A stretch of 6,196 bases of DNA from a bacterium (lineage in GTDB: Bacteria; Krumholzibacteriota; Krumholzibacteria; LZORAL124-64-63). The stretch covers positions 1 to 6,196 of the forward strand of contig JAUUZX010000100.1 of the NCBI GenBank assembly GCA_030592025.1. Reading direction: 5' to 3'. The notes beneath the pieces are model-generated. The model was not told the origin of the DNA, did no database searches, and saw only the letters and a program-made list of their open reading frames with translations. A program made the position numbers and the translations under genes. Below, piece after piece: positions 1 through 5,757 of this stretch (positions are counted from its first letter, which is position 1; the number at the start of each line of letters is the position of its first letter).

Positions 1-293
1 CATAGCTCCCGACTTTCACTTCGCCCAGCGTGCGGGCGGTTGGAGGGACGCTTCCGTTCGCCCACGTCCCGTTCTCTCCAATCCACCCGACGGATTGCAA
101 TCACGGTGCCCCGTTCCGTGGCCGTGGCGCCGACGTCGCGAAAACCGTTGCCGCGGATGCATGTGGAGCGGTTCGATCCCCCGCCGATGCCGTGTGGCCG
201 GCGCGGCTCGTCATAGGATGCAGGGCGAAATACCCACGCCGCACCCCCGCCCTGATTGCAGTTTGCATGGGGCTATTCAAGGCCGCGCATGTC

Positions 294-321
294 TTGTAAC
301 GGTAATTTAGACAATGACATA
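294..321 (+). promoter_or_regulatory. Possible promoter (TTGTAA / GACATA)
   Basis: TTGTAA at 294-299 and GACATA at 316-321 are separated by 16 bases in a locally AT-richer stretch. The -35 match is fair and the -10 match is weak. It is listed because the same style of -10 (GA, pyrimidine, A, then AT-rich) recurs at better candidates in the window. It would give a leader of about 145 bases before the HD gene. Confidence 0.25.
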
Positions 322-368
322 CAACGTCTTCAGGGAGCGTTGGGGCACCACGTGGAGCCATGGGAAAC

Positions 369-397
369 TTGTGGGGCGGGGAGCCATCGACGACATT
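369..397 (+). promoter_or_regulatory. Candidate promoter of the HD-domain gene
   Basis: TTGTGG at 369-374 and GACATT at 392-397 are separated by exactly 17 bases. The predicted start of transcription would fall near 404, about 70 bases before the start codon at 475. The same TTG/GACATT pair with the same spacing occurs upstream of the ABC exporter (3519-3547). Only three of six -10 positions match the sigma-70 consensus, so support comes mainly from recurrence and placement. Confidence 0.35.
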
Positions 398-403
398 GAG
401 GCC

Positions 404-451
404 GGGCCCGCGGGCCCCGAAGGTCACCGAATTCCCCAGGTCCGGCGCCGG
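404..451 (+). promoter_or_regulatory. GC-rich palindrome and hairpin in the HD-gene leader
   Basis: Positions 404-417 (GGGCCCGCGGGCCC) are a perfect 14-base palindrome. Positions 434-440 (GGCGCCG) pair perfectly with 445-451 (CGGCGCC) around a four-base loop. The hairpin ends 12 bases before the AGGAG ribosome binding site at 464-468. Either could be an operator or an RNA structure affecting translation. In DNA this rich in GC such symmetry also arises by chance, so no function is assigned. Confidence 0.25.
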
Positions 452-474
452 CCGCGGCGCCCGAGGAGATCGCC

Positions 475-1011
475 ATGACGAAGGAAGTGCACGACCTCTG
501 GCCCGAGCTCGACTGGATCGAGGACGACGACCTGCGCACAGCCACCGCCAAGACCTGGAAGCTGGCCCTGGAGCGCAGTCCCCTGACGGTCGCGGACCTC
601 AACACGATCCCCTTCACCCTCCTCGTGCCCGACCTGAAGGTGAGCTTCATGGCCCACAAGCGGTGCGTGGTGCACGTGGCCCGGGAGTCGGCCCTCAAGA
701 TGAACGAGTTCTTTGGCGACGACCTGCCCGTGGACCTGGACGTCACCATCGCCGGAGCGATCTTGGCCGATGTGGGCAAGCTCCTGGAATACGACATCAA
801 GGACGGCAAGAGCTGCAAGAGCGAGATGGGCACCAACGTGCGCCATCCGTTCAGCGGCGTGGGGTTGGCCATGGAGGCGGGCGTGCCGCCCCAGGTGTGC
901 CACATCATCGCCGCCCATGCGGGCGAGGGCGACATGGTCAAGCGCACGGCGGAGGCCTACGTGGTCCACCACGCCGACTTCATGACGTTCCTGCCCTTCA
1001 AGAACAAGTAA
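475..1011 (+). CDS. HD-domain protein with degenerate HD motif
   Basis: This 178-residue soluble protein has the architecture of an HD-superfamily metal-dependent phosphohydrolase. The helix-rich N-terminus (1-55) is followed by candidate metal ligands H61 and H67, the motif position ADVGK at 98-102, H124 in RHPF, H143, H148 in AAHAGEG, and H165-H166-A-D168 near the C-terminus. The namesake His-Asp pair is Ala98-Asp99 here, so the usual metal site lacks one ligand. The catalytic status is therefore unclear, and substrate and role cannot be predicted. There is no signal peptide or membrane segment, so it should be cytoplasmic. The ATG at 475 is supported by AGGAG six bases upstream. The gene is followed after 116 bases by the ferredoxin gene on the same strand; co-transcription is possible but unproven. 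HD-fold membership is fairly sure; enzymatic activity is not. Confidence 0.85.
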   Translation: MTKEVHDLWPELDWIEDDDLRTATAKTWKLALERSPLTVADLNTIPFTLLVPDLKVSFMAHKRCVVHVARESALKMNEFFGDDLPVDLDVTIAGAILADVGKLLEYDIKDGKSCKSEMGTNVRHPFSGVGLAMEAGVPPQVCHIIAAHAGEGDMVKRTAEAYVVHHADFMTFLPFKNK

Positions 1012-1017
1012 AAAAGG

Positions 1018-1048
1018 TTTGCGGACTCGGGATTCTGATATATCTAGG
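1018..1048 (+). promoter_or_regulatory. Possible promoter of the ferredoxin gene
   Basis: In the 116-base gap after the HD gene, an AT-rich patch carries TTGCGG at 1019-1024 and TATCTA at 1041-1046, 16 bases apart. Read as a Bacteroidota-type promoter it is TTTG (1018-1021), 19 bases, then TATCTAGG, a partial match to TAnnTTTG. Either reading would let the ferredoxin be transcribed separately from the HD gene. Confidence 0.35.
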
Positions 1049-1127
1049 TAGCCTGAATACAGAGAGGCGGTGTTTCGCGCCAGGGAGACCCGCCGGCCCC
1101 GCAGACCAGTCCCGGGAGGACGAGACG

Positions 1128-1358
1128 ATGGCCGACAATACGGACAAGGTGGAAGGCAGCGTTGACGGGCAGTTCTTCGTCGATTCGAATTGCATCGATT
1201 GCGACCTGTGCCGCCAGACGGCGCCCGAGAACTTCGAGCGCAACGAGGACGAGGGCTTCACCTTCGTCAACAAGCAGCCGGAGAACGAGGACGATGAGCA
1301 GGCCTGCCGCGACGCCATGGAGGAATGCCCCACCGAGGCCATTGGCGACGACGGCTAG
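1128..1358 (+). CDS. Small acidic [4Fe-4S] ferredoxin
   Basis: This 76-residue cytoplasmic electron carrier has cysteines C22, C25 and C28 in a CxxCxxC arrangement (CIDCDLC) and C67 followed by Pro. Together these are the expected ligands of a single [4Fe-4S] cluster in monocluster ferredoxins. A fifth cysteine, C60, is extra; in some members of this class additional cysteines form a disulfide or stay free. The protein is extremely acidic (about 23 Asp/Glu against 5 Lys/Arg), typical of ferredoxins docking onto basic partner surfaces. The ATG at 1128 has GGAGGA seven bases upstream. The frame stays open upstream as far as 360, but that part overlaps the HD gene and has no ferredoxin features, so the short start is preferred. 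A strong terminator follows 24 bases after the stop. The redox partner is not evident from the neighbours. Confidence 0.92.
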   Translation: MADNTDKVEGSVDGQFFVDSNCIDCDLCRQTAPENFERNEDEGFTFVNKQPENEDDEQACRDAMEECPTEAIGDDG

Positions 1359-1382
1359 TTTCCGCCGCGCCCAGCCCCATGA

Positions 1383-1415
1383 GTCCGGTCCCGGTGGCGG
1401 GACCGGGCTTTTTTT
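1383..1415 (+). terminator. Intrinsic terminator after the ferredoxin gene
   Basis: CCGGTCCC (1385-1392) pairs perfectly with GGGACCGG (1399-1406) around a six-base loop. The stem extends by a G-U and a G-C pair to 1383/1408 and is followed directly by seven T (1409-1415). This is a classical rho-independent terminator. It separates the ferredoxin from htrA. Confidence 0.93.
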
Positions 1416-1471
1416 GGAAACTTGTGGATGCGCCTCCGGTAGAAGCGCTCGAGACATCAACCCCGGGCCCG
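1416..1471 (+). promoter_or_regulatory. Upstream region of htrA with element shared with HD gene
   Basis: The htrA promoter must lie in the 91 bases between the terminator and the start codon. GGAAACTTGTGG at 1416-1427 is identical to 363-374 upstream of the HD gene. Further on, GACAT at 1453-1457 and CCGGGCCCG at 1463-1471 repeat those at 392-396 and 402-410 with the same internal spacing. GGAAACTT resembles the -35 box of envelope-stress (RpoE-type ECF) promoters, which control degP in Escherichia coli. No matching -10 is seen at the usual distance, so the promoter class is left open. Confidence 0.35.
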
Positions 1472-1506
1472 TGCGCCGGTCTTCGTTTTTCCGATAGGAG
1501 CCAACC

Positions 1507-2928
1507 ATGCGAGCCATGACCCACCCCAGGATCTCCCTGGCCGGCCTCGCGGTCCTGCTGCTGCTGGCGCTGACGGCGCCCCTGGCCCAGGCCCAGTATG
1601 CCGACAACCCCTTGCGATCCTACGCCGACGTGGTGGACATCGCGAGCCCCGCGGTCGTGAACATTTCCGCCGCCAAGGTCGTCGAGGCGGCGAACCACCC
1701 CTTCATGAAGGACCCCTTCTTCCGCCGCTTCTTCGAGATGCCCGATGACGATGTCCACCGCCGCAACGAGCGCGTGGACCGTTCCCTCGGTTCGGGCGTG
1801 GTCATCTCCGGCGACGGCTACATCCTGACCAACACCCACGTGGTGGAGAACGCCGAGAAGATCCGCGTCACCTTCAAGGGCGACCAGGAGTTCGAGGCCG
1901 AGATCGTCGGCACGGACCCGCGCACCGACGTCGCGCTCATCAAGATCGACGCCGCCAGCCTGCCCTACATCGAACTGGCCGACAGCGATGCGCTGCGTGT
2001 CGGCGACCAGGTCATGGCCATCGGCAACCCCTTCGGCGTGGGCCAGACCGTGACCCTGGGTATCGTCAGCGCCCTGGGCCGCACCATCGGGCTCATCGAT
2101 TACGAGGATCTGATCCAGACCGACGCCGCCATCAACCCCGGCAACAGCGGCGGCGCGCTGGTGAACATGCGCGGCGAGCTGGTCGGCATGAACTCGGCCA
2201 TCCTCAGCCGCTCGGGTTCGTCGGCGGGCATCGGCTTCGCCATCCCCAGCAACATGACCAGCCGCATCGTCAAGTCCCTGCGCACCGACGGCGTGGTGAC
2301 CCGCGCCTACCTGGGCGTCTACCCCCAGCCGGTGGACCAGGGCCTGGCCGACTACTACGGTATGGACCGGCCCCGCGGCGTCATCGTCGCCCAGGTCAAC
2401 GAGGACACGCCGGCGGACAAGGCGGGCCTGCGGGACGGCGACATCATCCTGTCCGTGGACGGCGAGGAGATCCGCAATCCCAGCGCCCTGCGCAACGTCA
2501 TCAGTCTGTCCGCCGTGGGCCACGAGGCGAAGCTCGAGATCCTGCGGGAGGGCAAGCCCAAGACCGTGAAGGTGACCCTCGACCCGCTGCCCGAGAACGA
2601 CCAGATGGCCCAGGCGAACACCGAGGAGGAGGAAGAGGACATCTCCCTCGAGGGCGTGACCGTGCGTCCCCTCAATGCCCGCACCCGGACCATGGCCAAC
2701 CTGCCGGACGACCTGATGGGCCTGATCGTGACCAACGTGGCGCCCACGAGCAACGCCGCGTCGGCGGGCCTGGCCCGGGGCGACGTGATCCAGGAGGTCG
2801 ATCGTCGCGAGGTGACGAGCCTGGGCGACTTCCAGAAGGCCCTGCGCGGGGACACGGACCGCCCCATCTTCATGCGGGTTTTCAAGCCGCGGGCGAACCG
2901 CAGCGTGTTCATCGCCGTGCCCAGATAG
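1507..2928 (+). CDS. htrA: Do/HtrA family periplasmic serine protease (DegP/DegQ-like)
   Basis: This envelope protease and chaperone degrades or holds misfolded exported proteins. The 473-residue length matches DegP/DegQ. A signal peptide spans residues 1-29 (hydrophobic core about 11-26, cleavage after AQA). The trypsin-like domain carries the complete catalytic triad: H111 in TNTHVV, D141 in RTDVALIKI and S214 in GNSGGAL. A loop before the catalytic domain contains the Phe-rich stretch KDPFFRRFFEMP, typical of the LA loop. PDZ1 runs from about 268 (YLGV) to 358 and PDZ2 from about 382 to 473, joined by a short acidic linker with several Glu. The ATG at 1507 has AGGAG six bases upstream; an in-frame ATG at 1516 is an alternative start. 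The gene is bracketed by a terminator at 1383-1415 and a hairpin at 2965-3002, so it is probably monocistronic. DegP cannot be told from DegQ by sequence alone. Confidence 0.97.
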   Translation: MRAMTHPRISLAGLAVLLLLALTAPLAQAQYADNPLRSYADVVDIASPAVVNISAAKVVEAANHPFMKDPFFRRFFEMPDDDVHRRNERVDRSLGSGVVISGDGYILTNTHVVENAEKIRVTFKGDQEFEAEIVGTDPRTDVALIKIDAASLPYIELADSDALRVGDQVMAIGNPFGVGQTVTLGIVSALGRTIGLIDYEDLIQTDAAINPGNSGGALVNMRGELVGMNSAILSRSGSSAGIGFAIPSNMTSRIVKSLRTDGVVTRAYLGVYPQPVDQGLADYYGMDRPRGVIVAQVNEDTPADKAGLRDGDIILSVDGEEIRNPSALRNVISLSAVGHEAKLEILREGKPKTVKVTLDPLPENDQMAQANTEEEEEDISLEGVTVRPLNARTRTMANLPDDLMGLIVTNVAPTSNAASAGLARGDVIQEVDRREVTSLGDFQKALRGDTDRPIFMRVFKPRANRSVFIAVPR

Positions 2929-2964
2929 GGCGGGATCATCGCGGGGGCCCTGGGCCCACCGCGG

Positions 2965-3002
2965 CGAAGGGGCCGCTGACACGGACGTCGGCGGCCCCTT
3001 CG
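2965..3002 (+). terminator. Long stem-loop after htrA, likely terminator
   Basis: CGAAGGGGCCGC (2965-2976) pairs perfectly with GCGGCCCCTTCG (2991-3002). The stem continues inward through a U-G pair and GAC/GTC, giving 16 pairs around the six-base loop 2981-2986. It starts 36 bases after the htrA stop codon. No T-tract follows (GATATCAA), so it may be a terminator of the U-poor kind or an mRNA-stabilising 3' structure. Confidence 0.65.
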
Positions 3003-3017
3003 GATATCAATCGGAGG

Positions 3018-3048
3018 TTGAAAATCGATGAAAATAATCAGATATTTG
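3018..3048 (+). promoter_or_regulatory. Promoter of the STAS-like gene
   Basis: TTGAAA at 3018-3023 matches the sigma-70 -35 in five of six positions. GATATT at 3041-3046, 17 bases on, matches the -10 in four of six. The stretch is clearly AT-rich against its surroundings. Read as a Bacteroidota-type promoter it is TTG, 20 bases, then GATATTTG, which fits TAnnTTTG at all but the first fixed base. Transcription would start near 3053, giving a leader of about 70 bases. Confidence 0.55.
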
Positions 3049-3121
3049 ACTCCTTACAGGATCGTCCCCACGAGGCCAAGCACCTTTTGACCGACATCGA
3101 CACCAACCCGGGAGAATCTGC

Positions 3122-3490
3122 GTGCCTGCCTACGAGATCAACATCCTGCCCACCCACAACGAGGTGACGATCCTGGGGCGCTTCAATCGCGATCTCGTCA
3201 CCACCATCATGGGCGAGTTGTCCAAGACCAGGGATTTTCCCCGCCGCAACGCCATCTGGGTCTTCACGGAAAAGGCGGAATCTCCGTCCTTCGACGAGTT
3301 CGAGGGTATCGTCGCAGAGCTCCAGCCCTACCTGCTGCCCGGGCTCGTGGACAAGCGGGTGGGCCTGGTGAGCGCCAGCGCCGTGACGAACAGCTTCCTC
3401 CAGCTCTGGCGTTCCGCGGCCACGGAACTGCCCGTCAAGCTCGAGGTTTTCCGGAACTACGACAACGCCCTGGACTGGGTCACCCCCTAG
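3122..3490 (+). CDS. STAS/SpoIIAA-like small protein
   Basis: This 122-residue cytoplasmic protein has no signal peptide or membrane segment. Its pattern of alternating beta strands and helices fits the SpoIIAA-like (STAS/SEC14-type) fold: an N-terminal strand (EINILPTHNEVTILGRF, 5-21), a helix (RDLVTTIMGEL), a strand (NAIWVFT), a long helix with an acidic and aromatic face, a strand (KRVGLVSAS), a helix, and an ending VKLEVFRNYDNALDWV. The closing 'xVFRnyxxAlxWx' is typical of that family. The start is GTG at 3122 with GGAGA six bases upstream. Function is unknown; relatives are thought to bind lipids or partner proteins, but nothing here identifies a ligand. It lies 102 bases before the ABC exporter on the same strand and could share its transcript. 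The assignment rests on fold pattern only, so confidence in the family is moderate, while the gene itself is secure. Confidence 0.75.
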   Translation: MPAYEINILPTHNEVTILGRFNRDLVTTIMGELSKTRDFPRRNAIWVFTEKAESPSFDEFEGIVAELQPYLLPGLVDKRVGLVSASAVTNSFLQLWRSAATELPVKLEVFRNYDNALDWVTP

Positions 3491-3518
3491 AGACCGGCCC
3501 GCCCACATCCCCGCCCGC

Positions 3519-3547
3519 TTGACGACCCGGCGCCCATCGGTGACATT
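3519..3547 (+). promoter_or_regulatory. Candidate promoter of the ABC exporter
   Basis: TTGACG at 3519-3524 matches five of six positions of the -35 consensus. GACATT at 3542-3547 follows after 17 bases, with the same -10 form and spacing as at 369-397. It lies in the 102-base gap before the exporter and would give a leader of roughly 40 bases. Confidence 0.45.
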
Positions 3548-3592
3548 GAATTCGCGCACGACGCTCCCGTCCGCCCCCGAAAGGTTCCCGCG

Positions 3593-5494
3593 TTGAACTC
3601 CTATTTGCGCATGCTGAAGATGATCCGCCCCTACCTGCCCCAGGCTGTTCTGGCGTTGGTCTTCATGGTCATGTTCTCGTTCTTCAGCGTCATCAGCTTC
3701 ACCATGATCTCGCCCTTCGTGAAGGCGCTGTTCCTGGACACGGACTCGCAGATCGCCCGGGAGATGATGGGCGCCGGGGAAAACGCCGCGCCGCTGGTGG
3801 TCGTGCCCGCGGTCGCCGGGAACGAAGGAGCCCGCGAGGCCCTGGAGAAGGTCACCTTCGTGACGACCGTGAAGGTGCGTTTCCAGGACTGGGCCCAGGG
3901 CACGTTGCTGCAGGGGACGAAACAGGCGGCCCTTTTGAGGATCTGCCTGACGGTGTTCGTGGCGCTGCTGTTCAAGAACATCACCGGCTACACCCAGGAA
4001 CTGCTCATGGTGTACGTGGGCGAGAGCGTGGTGCGCGACCTGCGCAACGCCCTCTTCCTGAAGTTCACCAACATGCCGCTGTCGTTCTACCACAAGCACA
4101 AGGCCGGCGAGCTCATGAGCCGGGCGACGAACGACGTCCTCATGGCCCAGAAGTGCATCGGCGTGAGCTTCAGCACGTTGTTCAGGGATCCGGTCTTCAT
4201 CATCATGTACCTGGGCGTGGCGCTCATCCTGAGCTGGAAGCTGACCCTCATGGCCGTGGTGCTCATGCCCGTGAGCCTGGGCGTCATCGTGCGCATCGGC
4301 AAGGGCGTCAAGAAGATCAGCCGTCGCCAGCAGGAGGAGATGGCCCTCCTGACCAGCACCCTGCAGGAGACGGTTTATGGCATCCGCGTCATCAAGGCCT
4401 TCGCCCGCGAGGACTTCGAGATCGGCAAGTTCATGGTGCGGTCGCAGGAGTTGTTCAAGCAGATCTTCCGCTTCAACCGGCGCATGAAGCTGAGCTCGCC
4501 CGTCACGGAACAGCTCTCGTCCATCGTGGCGCTGTTCCTGCTGTGGTACGGCGGCACCCAGGTGTTCACCGGCGGCGCCATGGCCCCGGACCTTTTCATC
4601 GTGTTCCTGGTGGCCATCTTTTCCATCGTGCGGCCCCTGAAGAACCTGGGTCAGGTCAACGCCGAGATCCAGGCGGGGCGCGCGGCGGCCGATCGCATCT
4701 TCGAAATCCTGGACATGCCCTCCGAGGTGGAGGACCCCACCGCGGGGGTGAAGCTGGACAAGGCCGACGGTCGGGTGGAGTTCGAGGACGTCCACTTCGC
4801 CTACCTGCCCGGCGAGCCGGTGCTGCGTGGCATCTCGCTGCAGGTGGCCCCGGGCGAGGTCGTGGCCCTGGTGGGCAGCAGCGGCGGCGGCAAGAGCACC
4901 CTCATGGACATGATCCCGGGCTTCTACCACGCCGACCGGGGCACCGTCCGCGTGGACGGTCACGACCTGCGCGACCTGAACCCGGCTTCGCTCCGCCGCA
5001 ACATGGGGATCGTCACCCAGGAAGTGATCCTCTTTCACGACACGATCCTCAACAACATCGCCTACGGCCTGAGCGACGTGACCCTCGAGCAGGTGCGCGA
5101 GGCGGCACGGGCGGCCAACGCTGACGACTTCATCATGGCCCAGCCCGACGGCTACGAGACGATCATCGGCGACCGCGGCCTGCGGCTCTCGGGGGGCCAG
5201 CGCCAGCGCATCTCCATTGCCCGGGCCATCCTCAAGAACCCGCCCATCCTGCTGCTGGACGAGGCCACCAGCGCCCTGGACACCGAGTCCGAGCAGCTCG
5301 TCCAGGAGGCCATCGACCGCCTCGTGAAGCACCGGACGACCATCGTCATCGCCCACCGCCTGTCGACGATCCAGAACGTGGATCGGATCTACCTGCTGGA
5401 GAAGGGCGAGGTCGTGCAGGTGGGCACCCACGACCAGTTGCTGGCGCGGGGCGGGCGGTACAAGGAGCTTTATACGATGCAGTTTCAGAGGTGA
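3593..5494 (+). CDS. ABC exporter, MsbA-like (fused permease and ATPase)
   Basis: This 633-residue inner-membrane half-transporter is expected to work as a homodimer, exporting lipids or hydrophobic compounds with ATP. The membrane domain has six predicted helices (about 17-47, 113-135, 200-218, 221-242, 308-327, 333-352), with the coupling region ETVYGIRVIKAFARE typical of type IV exporters. The ATPase domain has the A-loop Y404, Walker A at 428-436 (GSSGGGKST), Q-loop Q476, signature LSGGQ at 532-536, Walker B ending D556-E557, SALD, and switch H588. All catalytic residues are intact. The segment between helices 1 and 2 (about 48-112) is about 60 residues longer than in E. coli MsbA and would face the periplasm. 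The start is TTG at 3593 with AAAGG eight bases upstream; an in-frame ATG at 3611 lacks a ribosome binding site. The substrate is not determined, so no symbol is given. Confidence 0.95.
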   Translation: MNSYLRMLKMIRPYLPQAVLALVFMVMFSFFSVISFTMISPFVKALFLDTDSQIAREMMGAGENAAPLVVVPAVAGNEGAREALEKVTFVTTVKVRFQDWAQGTLLQGTKQAALLRICLTVFVALLFKNITGYTQELLMVYVGESVVRDLRNALFLKFTNMPLSFYHKHKAGELMSRATNDVLMAQKCIGVSFSTLFRDPVFIIMYLGVALILSWKLTLMAVVLMPVSLGVIVRIGKGVKKISRRQQEEMALLTSTLQETVYGIRVIKAFAREDFEIGKFMVRSQELFKQIFRFNRRMKLSSPVTEQLSSIVALFLLWYGGTQVFTGGAMAPDLFIVFLVAIFSIVRPLKNLGQVNAEIQAGRAAADRIFEILDMPSEVEDPTAGVKLDKADGRVEFEDVHFAYLPGEPVLRGISLQVAPGEVVALVGSSGGGKSTLMDMIPGFYHADRGTVRVDGHDLRDLNPASLRRNMGIVTQEVILFHDTILNNIAYGLSDVTLEQVREAARAANADDFIMAQPDGYETIIGDRGLRLSGGQRQRISIARAILKNPPILLLDEATSALDTESEQLVQEAIDRLVKHRTTIVIAHRLSTIQNVDRIYLLEKGEVVQVGTHDQLLARGGRYKELYTMQFQR

Positions 5495-5622
5495 AGGCCT
5501 GCCCTATATCATCCACCGCCTTGAAATGACCAATCCAGACATGATCTACGAAGAGGATGTGGCCGAGGGAGAGTGCCAGGCTGTCGTTCGTCGACCCGCA
5601 GCGGTGCTGTAAATGCATATTA

Positions 5623-5650
5623 TTGTCATTGGTTTGTGAATTGTGATAAT
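5623..5650 (+). promoter_or_regulatory. Promoter of the secreted repeat-protein gene
   Basis: In the AT-rich stretch 5610-5665, TTGTCA (5623-5628, five of six matches) and GATAAT (5645-5650, five of six) are 16 bases apart. This is the best sigma-70-like pair in the window. Transcription would begin near 5657, about 100 bases before the ATG at 5758. The 263-base gap after the exporter holds no clear terminator. Confidence 0.6.
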
Positions 5651-5757
5651 ATGTTTTCCCTTTAGGAATTCGGCTTTCCTGGAGGATGTCGCGGAGAGGC
5701 TTTCGACATCGCCCGATGGCACTTCCTCCCCCCCACATTATTCGAAAGGCACATGGC

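Larger units (their letters stand above)
1..474. other. Upstream region without a convincing gene
   Basis: No reading frame here resembles a protein. The open frames on both strands are short, rich in Arg, Pro and Cys, lack good ribosome binding sites and overlap one another, as expected from GC-rich DNA with few stops. Positions 1 to about 240 show nothing recognisable. From about 290 onward the base composition dips and promoter-like sequences appear (around 294-321 and 369-397), followed by GC-rich palindromes (404-417, 434-451) before the ribosome binding site of the HD gene. I see no tRNA, rRNA or known riboswitch. A coding tail of a gene lying left of the window cannot be excluded, because two forward frames are open from the edge to positions 213 and 310. 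Confidence 0.6.

Noticed and set aside
1..3. CAT at the left edge as the start codon of a divergent - strand gene
   Set aside because: The GGGAG-like sequence is only two bases from the ATG, too close, and no coding sequence is visible to test the idea.
360..1127. In-frame upstream extension of the ferredoxin, as if a 332-residue fusion
   Set aside because: This part overlaps the HD gene in another frame, is Arg/Gly/Pro-rich nonsense, and the ferredoxin has its own good ribosome binding site and ATG at 1128.
1267..2982. Long open frame of 571 codons on the - strand opposite htrA
   Set aside because: It mirrors htrA, which has full catalytic and PDZ motifs. The antisense translation is rich in His, Gly, Asp and Val with no domain, as GC-rich codon bias produces.
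3028..3090. Twenty-codon ORF with GGAGG ten bases upstream, possible leader peptide
   Set aside because: It overlaps the proposed promoter at 3018-3048, whose transcript would begin after its start codon. There is no attenuator-like structure or codon run.
3038..5431. Long open frame of 797 codons on the - strand opposite the STAS-like and ABC genes
   Set aside because: It spans two real genes and their intergenic gap, and is low-complexity (His, Asp, Gln, Leu). It is a compositional shadow.
5491..5524. Possible terminator after the ABC exporter from AAGGC and GCCTT
   Set aside because: The stem is only five pairs with a loop of about 20 bases and no T-tract.
5526..5612. Twenty-eight-codon ORF just after the ABC exporter
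   Set aside because: It has no ribosome binding site and no recognisable product; it is short enough to be chance. It could be a gene remnant, but nothing supports that.
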